A stretch of 64,000 nt of DNA. Source: Linum tenue (lineage: Eukaryota; Streptophyta; Magnoliopsida; Malpighiales; Linaceae). The notes under the pieces are model-generated. The model was not told the DNA's origin, made no database searches, and saw only the letters and a program-made list of their open reading frames with translations. Within the stretch, counting starts at the first letter, position 1. Each line of letters starts with the position of its first letter. Shown piece by piece: positions 47,035 through 59,894 of the stretch. The DNA lies in NCBI GenBank assembly GCA_946122785.1, contig CAMGYJ010000009.1, positions 5,548,937 to 5,612,936 on the forward strand, given 5' to 3'. Both the position numbers and the translations under genes were made by a program.

Positions 47035-48342
47035 TCACCACCATTGATGGACGAACACACCACTTGCTCGAAGACTCCTGACGAGGCTACCACATTCCCC
47101 ATTCCCCAAACCTTTTCCAGAACAGTTCAGGAACAGCTCGTCAACAGCACATATCGCTCCACTCCTGAACAGCTCAACGAGGAACTTCAGCTCGACCTCA
47201 CCACCTGCATTCAACCTCATCACCACGAAATCAGCGTACTTGACAGTTTCCTCGAACCACGCAACGAAATCAAAGCCTTGATCCTCGATGAATGGATCCA
47301 AGTCCTCAATGCCGAGGACTTGGTCCTCCACCTTGTCTCCAGCTAGGCCTGGATGGTAAACGAAAGTAACACCGGGCCTCTTCACGAACGAATGCAGAAC
47401 CGAGGTGTTGTGATCAACAAGATAGACATTGAACGACTTGTGATCAACTGGATAAGCCGGCAAATACCAAGTTGCAACATTAGAGTTCAATTTCAGATGC
47501 TCCCCGACGCCAATATCGACATACACCATACGAGTCCTTGCGGAGACATCCACGAGCTTCGGCAAATACACAATCTTTTCCTCGAATCCAACTGGTTTGG
47601 TCTCCGAAACCGATTCGAGCAACTCCATGAACTGGCCGTTGTTGACAACGGAATGACATTCTGACGGCAGGCTGACATGCTCGAAGTAATCGGCGGGATA
47701 GAATCTCTTCTTGAAGACAACCAGGGTATAGCCGCCACTGAGGTAACCGACATGAGCAACGCTGGAGGTTTTCAGCAGTGAGGAAATGGGCATTGCCGAT
47801 CGGACCAAGTTGTAATGGACCAAACCATTCGATGAGCCACCGATAAGAGCAGCAGCAACTCCTCCGGGTTTAAGAACCCGCTCAATCTCGAGGACAAGGC
47901 TAGCAGGTACAGGAACCTTGTCCAGATCCCCTGAGAACACGAAGTCGAAGGAATTATCACCAAATTCAAGCTCATACATGAACTTCTTCTGCCGAGGCAA
48001 GAAGAATGGGTGCCTATCTGCACCACCAGAAGTGTTGGTGAATCCCAATTCGTGCAATGTATACACGGCAGCGGCCGATCCTTCCCCGACACAGAGAGCT
48101 CTTGCATTACGATCCAACAGTTGCTTGCTCGTAAGCTCCCTGACGACCGTGGCGGTCAAATTGACGCTTTCCTCGCAGTCAAGCGAACCCCAAATGGGTT
48201 CCAAGAAGATAGAACCGGATCCAGACCAGTACTGCAGAATGGGTATTGCCGAAAGGACCAATGCCAGCGCGAAACAGCGCATAAAGAGGCGCTCAGCCAC
48301 AGACTCTGTAACGGCCTGGGATCTCAGACCCTTCAAGTTCAT
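47035..48342 (-). CDS. Membrane-anchored SAM-dependent methyltransferase-like protein
   Basis: An intronless frame of 435 residues. A basic N-terminus (about 1-22) precedes one hydrophobic segment at about 24-40 (CFALALVLSAIPILQYW), suggesting a type II Golgi/ER membrane protein. Residues about 80-185 form a class I methyltransferase-like Rossmann region: RALCVGEGSAAAVYTLHELGF as motif I, SFDFVFSGDLDKV as the acidic strand, then VLEIERVLKPGGVAAALIGG typical of Methyltransf_11. The C-terminal half (about 230-435) is the plant-specific region found in this uncharacterised family (DUF7870-like, as I recall it), with paired Cys near the end. The glycine motif is unusual, so catalytic activity and substrate are unknown. 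The family is plant-specific and usually intronless. Confidence 0.8.
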   Translation of the reverse strand: MNLKGLRSQAVTESVAERLFMRCFALALVLSAIPILQYWSGSGSIFLEPIWGSLDCEESVNLTATVVRELTSKQLLDRNARALCVGEGSAAAVYTLHELGFTNTSGGADRHPFFLPRQKKFMYELEFGDNSFDFVFSGDLDKVPVPASLVLEIERVLKPGGVAAALIGGSSNGLVHYNLVRSAMPISSLLKTSSVAHVGYLSGGYTLVVFKKRFYPADYFEHVSLPSECHSVVNNGQFMELLESVSETKPVGFEEKIVYLPKLVDVSARTRMVYVDIGVGEHLKLNSNVATWYLPAYPVDHKSFNVYLVDHNTSVLHSFVKRPGVTFVYHPGLAGDKVEDQVLGIEDLDPFIEDQGFDFVAWFEETVKYADFVVMRLNAGGEVELKFLVELFRSGAICAVDELFLNCSGKGLGNGECGSLVRSLRASGVFVHQWW

Positions 48343-48790
48343 CGCTACCTTTTCTTTTCTTGGTCAACAAACGGCGATTTGGGTCACCAAAAGTTCAAAG
48401 CTTTGCTTAACGATTGATTGAGTGATTGATGTTCAACACAAAAGAGAGCAGAAGGGAGACAAATTCAACTCAGAAAGTGGAAAAGAAGGCGCAGGATTTA
48501 GCGAGTGCAAAACCTGGAGGAGGTGTGATTTCCACCCACGAGGAGACCCATTGATTTTTGAACGATTAACCACACCCTCCTTGGAACCTTTGTTCTTCCC
48601 GACGGCGCCAACCACGCCCCTCCCATCTTCCCCCGATCCCTACTCCGCATCCCCTTCCCCTTACATGGTTTATCTTAAAGCACCGCCGGCAACAGGGAAA
48701 ATTGATTGAATCGTCACAAAGATAACTCAAACCAGTAAACAACCGGGACTGAGATGGGAAAATCAGGAAACGGAGCGAAAGTGAAAGGAG
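48343..48790 (-). promoter_or_regulatory. Probable 5' UTR and promoter of the methyltransferase-like gene
   Basis: Upstream of the minus-strand ATG. GC-richer sequence with no clear TATA box. Plus-strand frames here (for example 48422-48709) look like chance frames. Confidence 0.35.
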
Positions 48791-49100
48791 AAAGGGCTCG
48801 GATTAATGAATTGAGAGCGCTGGATCTAGGGACTGAAGTCTAAAAAAAGGAGAGCGTCCTTTCCTGGAAGCTGGTGGAATTTGGAAGCCAGTGAAGGACA
48901 AAAGGGTAAAATAACCCAGGGAATGGGCGAACTCAGTACAGTGAATCACGGGGCTACGTGGCGGAAAAGGGATGCGCCGGAGTTGTGCTACGCGGAGACG
49001 TGTCGCGAGGTGATTGGAGGATGCGGCATTAAGAGCCTGACAAGGGAAGCTCATGGGCTGTCGGGGTCCGGCACGCAACAAAGTAACGATGACGATAATG

Positions 49101-49151
<51 letters not shown>

Positions 49152-50488
49152 GGATACGGGCCTGATATGGCCGCTGGCGGATTGGGGCATCCTTCGTTGA
49201 TTTCGAGAGAGAAGCTGTGTTTGCCTTTATTATCTACGATTTGGGATTTTTTTTTTTTACAATCAATTCGCTTAATGTATTCAATAATTGTGCTCCTATT
49301 GTATGATGTATTGTCCCATATGTATAATGAGGAGAATGTCTCATAGGTATGATAAAACACTCTTAGATGAAAAGGACCTCAAACTTGTAGAAGATGGAGG
49401 GAGTGGGACTTCTGGATTCGATTAAAACCTAATAGGGGGATTCATAGATCGTTAATCGTTAGGAGATTGAATCTAGGTCGAAGAGAATATCATATCTAGG
49501 TTGAATCAACTAATAGAGTGTTAATACGCGAGAAAATCAGGTTAATACTAATTCTGGAATTCCTACGATCAAAGAAGATAACACCCAGACCCAGTCCATA
49601 TATATTCAACTGAAGAGGTATGAATTAGCTAGGGGGATTTGAAGTCTGAACAATGCTCTCTCTCTTGAACTTGCCTTAGTGTATGCGAATTGCATGTGTT
49701 GAAGTTCATTGCCTTCGCTAATTAGTTTAGATAATTATAAGAATTGATAAGACATCGGTTAAATAATAGCAAACATAGTTCATTACTGTTATTTCATAGT
49801 CTCTGTGTTAATACATTTGTTATATTTAGCCTAGTTGGATATTCATAAATGCACCCATGTTAACCTTGCTACTAGCTAATTTTTTGTAAAAGTCATTCTG
49901 ATCCAAACCATATCAGACACACAATCGTAATCTAATATGAATCGTATAGTATATGATCTGATTTATGATTTTTGTTATGTACGCAGACCATATCTAGTCT
50001 GGTCAAACAAGACCATTTCCCCGCCCTCATGCATTCCATACATAAACAGTTGCAAATCCGACTACGATTCAGCCCATCCAAATTTTCCATCTTCCAAATG
50101 ATCCAAAATATTTTCACCATCTCCAAAATTCAAGGGAAGTGAAAATGGACCCTGATCTCTGCAAGGCACAAAAATTTCCAATTATTTCCTGTCGGTAACT
50201 AAATTGCGTATACATATCTTCCTTCCTAGGAACGGCAGCGGTCCGTACTTACAAAGGCTGGGTTTTCTCTCCTTCCCAAGCTCCGTTAAAGTGGAAATCA
50301 ATAATATTTTCATGCCTCAAATGTAGAACAAACTGATCAAATCTCACTGGCGCCAACTTTTGAGGGAACAACCAGCTCAAGAAGACGGAGGCAGAACTGC
50401 ACCAGTACAAAGAGTGAAACTCACATCCACCCAAAAATAATAACACTACATGGTCTCGGATTGCAGGTGTTGACTGTCTTGTAAAATG
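48791..50488. other. Intergenic, with an ATT microsatellite
   Basis: A perfect (ATT)n run of about 50 bp at 49102-49151. The remainder is AT-rich, and the part next to 50489 probably includes the 3' UTR of the WD40 gene. No gene seen. Confidence 0.45.
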
Positions 50489-53400
50489 TCATTGCCTGAA
50501 ACCAGCAGTGGAGCTCTTGCTCGACAACAAGGGCTTCTCTTTCAAATTGCCTGTCAAATTAGCCTCGGAGTTTGTCGCTGCTGACTGACTCTCACCAACT
50601 CCTGGTCTCATCCATACTTTAATGTGGCCTTCTCGACTTGCTGTAACAACGGACTCTTGAGTGAAGATTAACCCAGAAAGTGGCTCGGTATGAACACGGT
50701 GAGCAACAAGAGGAGATAGTTTTGGAACATCTCGCATGCATGGAGCAGGTTGCAGTGTGCCAACTGGGACAACATTGTCCCAGTGTGATGATTGACTGCC
50801 GGCGCTAAATGTTGGGGAGCCACCAGGAGGGCATCTTCGTAATGGCACCACAATTTCATCCATTTCCAAGTCCCACAACAACAACTGTGTATCCTGCGCC
50901 GCACAGAGACCATGGAATTGTAGTGTTTAGGAAAGACTAGGTTGAGGAAGGTGAAGAAAGGTGAAGAAAAGTACAAACAGGTAAAATAATCTATGAACTC
51001 TCAAAGTTACTGTTAAAACACTAACATGATGAGGAAGGTTACTAAGTTAATATTTGCAAATATTCACTACTCATAGTCTAATACAAATAGTAAATTCAAA
51101 ACAGCTTGCAATAAAGAAAATGACAAAGGTTTCTCTCTATGTACACAAAACGTACCTGACCAACAGAACCAAACCGGTACATTACCGTCTCAGGCGTACC
51201 ATCTGCATTAGGTGATGACCAATATGAATCAAATGCCACCCCACTCACCTGCCCCCAAATATACAACATGGAAACCAAGCAAAGAGTGTCAGGATTCTGT
51301 ACTAAAACACACAGAAATCTCCCAGAATTCACAAGAATCCTACTTACCCATGAGTTATGTCCCTCGCCCCATGCGACAACCTTCCGATCTTCCATACTCC
51401 AAACTTGAACTAGATCATCTTCACCACCAGCCAAAATGTACTTCCCGTCCATACTGATGAAAGAAAAATTGTCAATACCCAAGTTATTAGAAGCACTCAC
51501 TGGATAAAGGAAAGAAAAGTTACCAATGTCCTAAGAACTCCACAAAGATTATGTACAACTAATAAAGAGGGAAAACCGATGATAGTTCTCGTCTCAAAGG
51601 AACATATGTGAAATTAAATAACTTTTGTGCCCCAAAAAATGGTTAATGAGTCAGAAAAGCAGCAAAATTTCACCTCCAAGCACAAGATAGTAGAGCTCCA
51701 TAGTAACTCTTCCCACCACAAATAAGTTGTTCTTTTGTATAATCAAAAACTCTAAGGTATCCTGCATTTGAAGATGTCTAATCTCAGTTTACATACAGTT
51801 ACTGCAAAATGAAGCCAATAAAATAAAATTCAAATGAAATGATACCATCTCTTCCAACAGTTGCTAAGTGGGTTCCGTCTGCTGAGAAAGTGATACTATT
51901 TATTGAACCTTGGCATATGTGCCATCGGGCAATAGGGTTACTCTGCATACAGTTCACAAAATAAACAAAGAAGGTAAACCAAATCAGAAAACTTATCCGT
52001 TCAGTTAAGTTCATGTGTGCTACTAAGGCAAACACAAGACCCCAGGGTATAAACTCTGCCTAACAAATTATGTAACAGCACAAGAAATCCCCCCAAACAT
52101 TTTAGTTTTCGGTTACTACTTGATCAGGCATCATCATAACATAGTAACAGCAACAATAGATAACAAACAGTGGTTGGGGATTTCGTGGCGAACTCTAGTT
52201 TCATATTGCTAGAACCAGCTCCAGAATAATATTCTAGTATACCTTGCTGTACCGTGCATGTGAAACAGAAAACAGGGCCTGATCCTTGATCAAGGGGAAA
52301 GAAGTATCTCCAGCACCATCCTTGTTCTAGAAAAAGTTTAGGAATTAGGACAGTGAACACTGGAAACAGCAAGCTAAAATAAGACATCAATGGAGATGTC
52401 CTTCTCTTCTAACAATTGATGCTTGCCTTTTCATACACATAAAGATTCCCATCAGCATGAGCAACAACGAAAGCACCATCACCTCCAGGCACCCATGCAA
52501 TACTAGTACAACGACTGTCAAAAAAGAAGATAGGCTAATGAATTACCATACATGTGCACCTTCTGTTACATAATAAACATAATTATAATTTGACATATAG
52601 CAGCATCAACGTATTCAGAAAACCACATTAACCGAGAGATTACACACAAAATGATAAAATAGGCTGTGAAAATTTTGAAGAAACAGGAAACAATCAGAAA
52701 AGCAAGAATAATTCCATCAGATAATACTTTGCATGATTAAACTTCCACATCACTGAAGAGAGCAGGTGGACAGAAATAATTTTTTAAGATTCTTGTTTAA
52801 AAGTCCTCAAAGAGTTAGGCAGTATATGGTACAAATCACATTCACTGATCAATATATTCATTTAACTACTGGTATAAAAAAACGGACCCTATCACACTCT
52901 CAGCATAAAAACTGTCCAAATTCCTCTGGTTACAACCAGGCATCAAAGAGAAAGATTTGCACAAGTGCTGCAGGCACACTGTCTCTTCTGTCAAAATTAG
53001 TTACATAGTATTTCACCAATTTAACAGTTCTCTGCATCCTTTGCATCCTGATTGAGTTAATTAACAATCTAATGGAATTGCCATAAGCAAATAAGAAATA
53101 TTAGAAAGCAAAATGATAATCTTGCCTGTTAGTGACAGAACCATCTTTGTTATGATGTTGTGCCCCTACAAGTTTCTTCCCAATATCCTGTAATTGTTGT
53201 CTGAGAGATACTGAGTAGACTACAATAATACAAATGTTTAGCATTCAGACAACATGTACATTCGAGAAGGAGATAAATGCAGCTGAAAATGAAGTAAACA
53301 ACTTACCATCACCGGAACTCAAACCAATAACCAAATCATGTCCATCCCTAGCATCCGGATCAAAGGCATGGCAAACAGGGTTCGAATTACTAAAATGGAT

Positions 53401-54466
53401 GGATTTGATTGGATCCTACATTAAACAACAATGACATTGAATCTCTGAAGATGGCACCAATGTTAGCTGATAAATGCAAATACGATTTATAACTCTAACA
53501 CAAACTCACCTTATCTTGAGAGTTGAGGTCACTAACAAAAATAGCATCCCCAACATTAAATATCAAGTAAGTCCCTTTTCCATCAAAGTTTGGATTTATC
53601 ATAGCACTACTTGAGCACGAAGCCCCTAAAGAACCAATCCTACCGGTGCCACTAACATTTTTACTACCACCATTGCCTCCAACAAAGCTAAGTGCTCGAC
53701 TCCCATTGCCAGCACCCAACAATCTTGCTGCAGCTGATCTCACCCCACTGCTAGCACTAAACGTTGAAGACGAAGATGTCGGGGTCTGTGGGGTTGGCTT
53801 GTCTTTCAGATTAGCTAGAGTTACCTGGCCATCAGAACAAATCCAATTGAGCTTTTGAAACCGGGAAAGAGGCTTTTTCATTAAACATCAGACAATGCGA
53901 AGCGATTGAAGAATGATTCTGTCATTGACTTTTTACCAGGGAGCGATCAGAAAGCCCTAGAAACAAAAACCCTAGAAACTAATGCATCAGCAGCGCATGC
54001 GCCACAATGAACAAAAAAAAAAGGCAACAGAAACAGAAGAACCAAAAATCCCAGACTGCTAAGACTAAACACGGATCCTAATGAATCCACGACAGACCCA
54101 TAAATCAAAGCCAGTAATCGTGGAAGCTCCTAAAGAACTAGAAGCAGAAAAAAAAGATAGCAGCTTTTCCTACTAAAAAGATGGATACTGGCCCGAAACC
54201 GAACTGAACTTGAGAATACAGCGGGCGTTGAATTTGAAGAAAGGAGAGTAAATTAAGAATGAGGAGAAGGGGGAATAGCGAATAGCAAGAAGCACCTGAG
54301 TGACAGTTTTGCCATGGGCATAGTGAAGGAGACCAGAAGGGTGTGTTTTTTCGTAGTGGAGCTTGTACCTCCCTTCTGGGGTTTTGAAATAGGTCTTCAA
54401 ACCCGGCGATTGGGCGTTAGCCGTCGACGATGACGTCGAAATCATACCGTTATTGCTATTGATCAT
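50489..54466 (-). CDS. WD40-repeat protein of the WDR20/CreC type
   Basis: Eleven exons on the minus strand: 54466-54296, 53824-53510, 53415-53307, 53219-53126, 52514-52427, 52326-52243, 51942-51846, 51761-51674, 51453-51348, 51248-51156, 50893-50489. Together they encode 549 residues in continuous frame, near the length of plant homologues. The N-terminus carries [19 protein letters not shown], characteristic of this family. A Ser/Gly-rich linker and WD repeats follow, with segments such as [60 protein letters not shown] and [14 protein letters not shown]. Animal WDR20 and fungal CreC are cofactors of USP12/46-type deubiquitinases; the plant role is inferred only by homology. Introns 4 and 5 use GC donors (CAG|GCAAG at 53126/53125, AAG|GCAAG at 52427/52426). 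The protein is probably soluble. Confidence 0.92.
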
Positions 54467-54960
54467 TTTGCCGCTGCTCGTTACTAAACACCAGAGAGCA
54501 TCTGATCATGACAAAACTTCCCCAACGGAGCTGCCCCTCTCTTCTCCGCTTAATCTGATTCGATTATCTAGACTACTGTGATTCCACTGTGATTCCTCTC
54601 TTCTCTCTAACATGCCACTGTGATTACTCTCCAGATTTTAAGCGCCGAACCGCAGCTTGCTCTTCGCTTTCTCTCTCTGAGTCTGTCTCTTGTATTTTGT
54701 GCGTTCCTTTCTTGCTTTCTCTCTTCGCTTATTTGTTCTTCCTTCTGTCTGTGGGCCTGTGGCTCTTAGCTTTACTCTTCTCCTCCTCCTGTCGTGAGTC
54801 TTCAATGGAGATCAAAGGATCTGCTGGGACTGGATCACGGTCGACGCTGCCGTTTAGCATTTGGTAGTTTTCTTTCATATATTTATCTTGTTTTTATGTT
54901 TCTTTCTTTTGGTTTTCGTTTCCGCTTGTGTGTGGATTGTGGTTTCAGGTTTGACTAAAT
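54467..54960 (-). promoter_or_regulatory. Promoter and leader region of the WD40 gene
   Basis: A CT-rich stretch on the plus strand upstream of the minus-strand ATG at 54466. The plus-strand frame 54589-54867 is Ser/Leu-rich from the pyrimidine tract and is not credible as a gene. Confidence 0.35.
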
Positions 54961-55254
54961 AGAGGGCAGCGACATGAGGTCAACAATAATCAATGGTTGA
55001 GATGGGTCATGATGGACGGATGTCAAGTGGAACCTCTAATCGAATGTAGTACAGAGTAAATATTTCAAAATCAACCCGAACGATTTATATATCCTTATTT
55101 CAACGAAAAAAATATTATCTAGTAAATCGATTGGTGTTTCAATTACTAACAACTAAGCAAGTAAAAAAAAAAGAAATGAGATTGGTTTCAATTGAGGGAA
55201 GATACACCCGGACGTGTTTCCCCCTAATCTAAGTTGTATCGACGTTATGACACC

Positions 55255-56330
55255 CCTAATTCGATCCACTCTAAAACAAGGTCGTGACTCCAACCAAAGA
55301 TGTTGTTTCATTTGCTCATGTCAAAATTGTGTTGCCCGAGTCACGACTGGGTCGTGACCCGTGTTGGCTGGCCGTGACACAAACACAAAACGTTGTGCAT
55401 TTGTTGAAGTCAGAACCTCTTCAACACGTCTCACGACTAAATCATGAAAATGGTCGTGCAATGATATGATCTCCCTGGGATTTTGCTGCTTTCACTACCG
55501 CTTCAGCTACTCTCACAACCAAGTCGTGAAATGGAGCACCTGGTTATGAATGGCCCCTTTCCTTGTGCACTTTTGTCCTGTTTCTTCCCAATTGGTCTAA
55601 CATCCGTCCATTTGCTATATTTAGCTGTTAGACCCGGAATATACCAAAAAAGCGCAACCTAGCATAAAATAGGCTAAGATAACATCTCAAATCAAGCTAA
55701 ATGATCAAAATGTGAAAGGAAAAATATGTGTAATGAACCTCGAATTAGTTACTATAACAATAATTTCACTGTGAGTAAATAAGTAAAATAACAAAATAAA
55801 CATGAAAAGAAATTAAGGCGGTCAATCGGTCAAACAACTCTCATTTCCTTCTTATGGTTCTCTCCTCTGCTTTTTTTTTTATTTCCTATGTCTCATACTC
55901 TCTCATCCTATCATATGACATTGCTCCTCTGTGAACTCAGACCGTGAACTTCCCAACTTTCAAAGCGCAGAGCGGCAAGCTCAAGATCGTGGCTTTCCCC
56001 TCCCAGATTGCACCCGCGACGTCTCCCAACATGATCGTGAACTTGCCGAAATATTGGAAATCTATAAATAGGGGGTCCCACCTACATTGAGAGCTGAAAT
56101 TGATTGAAGATTTCTTATTTTAAGAGAGAGAAAGTTAGGGAGAGAAGAAGAAGGAAGAGAGCTCTCTCACGTCAAGATTTCTTCTATTTTCTTCCATGTA
56201 TCTTCTTCTCCCCCCCCCCCCCCCAAACGCTAGATTTAGGTTTTGAAAGTAGATGTAATTGTGTTAGGGTTTATCAATAAATATGTTTGTTTTGGTGAAT
56301 TTATGTTCATTTATGCTTAATTATGCTTGG
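55255..56330. repeat. Possible LTR-retroelement remnant with TCACGAC/GTCGTGA palindromes
   Basis: Repeated TCACGAC...GTCGTGA inverted pairs lie at about 55335-55375 and 55425-55525. TGTTAGACCCGGAATATACC at 55625 looks like an LTR start, and TATAAATAG at 56063-56071 could be its promoter, followed by an AG/CT-rich leader-like stretch and a C-run. No coding domains. No second LTR was recognised. Confidence 0.35.
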
Positions 56331-57700
56331 TTAAGTCGCACAACTCTTCCCTGCTAGCCTACAACTGAGTTAACACTAGGTGGAAATTTTAGGGTTAAAC
56401 TGGGTAGTGCCAACTGGCAGATTAATGATAGTGGATGTGGCGACTAAAACCCTCCTATAGGAATGCCTTCCTAAAAAAATGCTAAAGAAGTCACACACGT
56501 TATGATCAAAGCACGTTTCTAGTATCCATGATAGGTTAAACCTATTGAGAGGAACTATGGGAGAAACCCTAGCATGTAAACTTAGACTAAGGTAACATTG
56601 AGTCTTTGTGGCCGTGTTAGGAGGATGGAGAGTAATCACTGAAATTCCCATTTTAGAGAGTTTCGCATCCTATCATATAAACCCAATACAGTTATCCATT
56701 TAGATGATGAACCTAGTTTAGGGCGAGGGTGGCACCCCGAAGTACTTTGCTTTTATTTTTGCCTTTTCCACCATTATCTTCCGATCAACCTCCAACCCAA
56801 AAACCTAAATAGGTTGACAAGATAACAACAAAGTGAGAAGTAATCTAGGGTATCAAACCCGTGGAATACAACCTTGGTAGCCACTATACTAGCAATGTCA
56901 TTCTGAGTTATACTTAGCTCTTAATGGGGTAGTTAGATAAGTCATGCAAACTATTGACAACACCCACACGGGGGTAGTAGCATCATGACCAATCACATCG
57001 CTAGAAAACCCTCTGAATCTCCCCAGCCATACTTTATAGGCTCCCCAACTATGTGAGCCATATAGATGCACCTAAAGAGGTTAGAGTAAGGGGCCTCCAT
57101 TACAAGATCTTACTAGTATGCAAAACCTAGCATTTGTGTCCAATGGTTGGGGGTTTAGAAACCACATAGAAGCTTCCAACAACCTAATAAAGGTCCACCT
57201 TATAGGACAACAAAGAGACGCAAACTACCTTGTAGAACGACCACATATTTATCCTTGTCGATGAATCATGGCAGTTCCCTATGGTTATGACCATCCCAAT
57301 AACTGGCAGACCCCTGATGAGGGGGAAAGTTGAGCTCTCCAGCAAGTCAGAGTATGTGTGTTGACATGGTAAAGGGAAGAAACCTAAATACTCTGATGGA
57401 AGATAATTTTTGGGCCTATCCATTGGTCCACATCTCTTGCCACGTCTTTACAATCATCCGTTCCTCTTGATTCTCGAGCCCATCTCTTTGATAGACCGAC
57501 CAATATGTCAAAGTAATACTAGATAAAAAACATTTCTCCAACCGAACGATGTCTCCGCCAAACTGTAATATCCTGCTCTCTAACCTTATATGAAATAGTG
57601 ACACCACCAATGCCACTCTCTTGTTGTTTTGATTTTACAACATGGATCTCTCCATCTTCACTGGTAGAACTAGTGTTGGGGAAAGGTCCTCTCGAACCTT
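56331..57700. other. Unclassified non-coding DNA
   Basis: Moderate GC content and no recognisable gene. It may be interior sequence of a retroelement that lacks coding capacity, given the LTR-like features upstream. Confidence 0.3.
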
Positions 57701-57708
57701 GTCAACAC

Positions 57709-58045
57709 CAGTGGCGGAGCCAGGATTCAAAAGCACCTGCGTCCTTTACTCAAAATATAAATATATAAAGTAATTATTTATTAAATATAATTAAAACTAA
57801 TAATATGCAAATAGTTCATTCATATATAAGAAAGAAATAACCGACTACTACAATCCTTGTTTCACTAGCAACCACACGACTCGTTTTCATATTCTAAAAG
57901 AAACGCAAAATACATTCGTTGATTACACTCTTAAGCAAGTCTTTTTCAATATATCCAACTAAACAGTCATTGACAAACTGGTCGTCAATTCGACTTCAAA
58001 GCTTGTTCTTTATATAGCTCAAAGCTGAAAATGCTCATTCTACAC
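57709..58045 (-). pseudogene. hAT transposase C-terminus and element end
   Basis: On the minus strand, 58040-57860 reads as the hAT dimerisation domain: AFSALSYIKNKL, DDQFVNDCLVGYIEKDLL, then NMKTSR, with two in-frame stops. The other end of the relic is CAGTGGCGGAGCCAGGATT at 57709, which has the form of a conserved hAT terminus. The zinc finger, catalytic region and other terminus are missing. Confidence 0.65.
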
Positions 58046-58935
58046 TTGCGGTGTAGTGGTAGAGAAAAAAGAATTGCACGAGAGAGATCGAATTGATTAG
58101 GAGTTTTAATTAGGAATTTGGATTATAGTCTATAAATAAAATTTATGTTACCTTATTCACTAAAATGGTTTGTGGTGTAGTGGTATTGAGGAATCATGGG
58201 TTCAGTAATTGATGCGGGCAAATATGTGGATATTTTTCTTACCCCAAAAGTTACATGTGTCCTCGAACACATCCCATTGGCTCTCCCTCCGCCTATGGTC
58301 GACACCTTCTCTTCCTCCTCTCCAGAAAGGCTTTCGTCGATTGGAGTGACATGCAAGGGTAAAAAGAAGAGACGCCAAGACACACCCATTATGATGATCT
58401 AGAATTCGACATGGCCAAAAAACTCACAAAATATGAGATAAAAGAGTAGGAAAGAGTGTATGGAGAAGAAACCTTACCAAGTAAACAAATTTGAAAACTT
58501 TGACGTATGAAAATGGAAATGTTTATGAAAAAAGCCAAAAGAAACAAAGAAGAGTTCAGAGTAATTTTTTTAGAGCAACATAAATATCTCATTAGGGTTG
58601 AATAAGAAGTCTCCCTTTCCCTAAAAGAGATGGTTTGGTGGAATGAGGTAACACAAATTTCCCATTTGTAGGCCGGACAGAAGAGAGATATGGCCTTAAT
58701 TCCAATTATAGATCTTGACACATCCTAAAGTTGGTAGTAAAGGATTTCTTGGAAAAACGACCTTTGAGTAGTGAAAATGTCAGATACAGAGGGGTAAAAC
58801 TCTCAAGAAAAAATAATGATGATTTAGCAAAGGACTCATGTCATGCAGACGTCCACTATAACCCGAGCTCAAACAGACGACAAACTTGTACAAGCCACTG
58901 ACCGACAACACGTGGGAGAAGAACTTGCCTGGAAG
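58046..58935. other. Intergenic DNA, no gene supported
   Basis: Short frames only, without family features. Confidence 0.35.
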
Positions 58936-58939
58936 CCTC

Positions 58940-59391
58940 CTCCACAAGACTAGGTGAGTGTGCAAGCAGATGGATCAGTGAGGCAGTCGGTGGTTTGATT
59001 CGCGATTGGACGGGAAAATACTTAGGAGCTTTAGTAGAAAGCTTGGGGTCTTGTACCATAACGCGAGACGAACTGAAAGGGGCAGTGCGTGGGCTTTAGG
59101 TTATTTAACTACTATTCAGATCCTAATCTCTTATGAGCACAATCAATTGAGGTACTATAGTTTGACAAGGCAATTTCAGAGCCTTCTTCATCAAAACTGG
59201 GAGGTGAAAATCTCTCATACTTACAGGAAAAGCAACAAGGCGACCGATTTTCTGGCTAATAGAGGTCATGATGTCGATATAGATTATCATAATTTCAATA
59301 TTTCTGATCTAGGTTTGAACGACGGGAACTTGTATGACACTATGAGTCTATGACTATGGACATTGACAAATCACGTTTAATTTAAGTATCA
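58940..59391 (+). pseudogene. LINE RNase H tail
   Basis: A VQADGS start near 58960, a GGLIRDWTGKYLGA block with CTITRDELKGAVRGL in another frame, then LLHQNWEVKISHTYRKSNKATDFLANRGH in the frame 59006-59353. This is the RVT_3 RNase H order of plant LINEs. Frameshifts and stops separate the parts. A SINE-like element has inserted downstream. Confidence 0.75.
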
Positions 59392-59798
59392 AGTATGGGC
59401 TCCCTTTTATTTGATAACCTAGGGAACCTCAGCCCTACATGCCGCTTGAGCGACAGCGGGGCCTACTAAACCACTGGGGGTACCTGCATACTAATCGGGG
59501 CTTTCTGCTACCAACATCGGGGAGGCTTCGCCTCCAATACCAAGGGTGCCGCTGGGAACGACGGGAACTTGTATGACACTATGAGTCTATGACTATGGAC
59601 ATTGACAAATCACGTTTAATTTAAGTATCAAGTATGGGCTCCCTTTTATTTGATAACCTAGGGAACCTCAGCCCTACATGCCGCTTGAGCGACAGCGGGG
59701 CCTACTAAACCACTGGGGGTACCTGCATACTAATCGGGGCTTTCTGCTACCAACATCGGGGAGGCTTCGCCTCCAATACCAAGGGTGCCGCTGGGAAC
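59321..59798. repeat. Perfect 239-bp tandem duplication
   Basis: 59321-59559 and 59560-59798 are identical by eye. GAAC lies at both unit junctions (59317-59320 and at the end of each unit), a 4-bp microhomology. The unit spans the LINE end, one target duplication of the SINE and the SINE's 3' half. Confidence 0.9.
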
Positions 59799-59894
59799 GC
59801 TCAAGTGGCGCCACTGAGAATCGAACTCAGGACCTCCCACATCCAGAGCTCAATTGGTCCAGTGGTTTCACCACTAGGCTATATTACCTTTGGC
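59649..59894 (-). mobile_element. tRNA-derived SINE
   Basis: About 246 bp on the minus strand. An A-box-like TAGCCTAGTGGTG (59881-59869) and a B-box-like GAGTTCGATTC (59827-59817) lie near its 5' end. The insert is flanked by AGTATGGGCTCCCTTTTA at 59631-59648 and 59895-59912, an 18-bp target duplication; a third copy at 59392 comes from the tandem duplication. It ends near GGTTATCAAA without a long poly-A tail. Confidence 0.7.

Noticed and set aside
47918..48421. 167-residue plus-strand frame
   Set aside because: Antisense to the methyltransferase-like gene, which has coherent domain order on the minus strand.
54589..54867. 92-residue plus-strand Leu/Ser-rich frame
   Set aside because: It arises from the pyrimidine-rich leader complementary to the WD40 gene promoter.
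58389..58721. 110-residue minus-strand frame
   Set aside because: No domain or homology pattern in an AT-rich intergenic segment.
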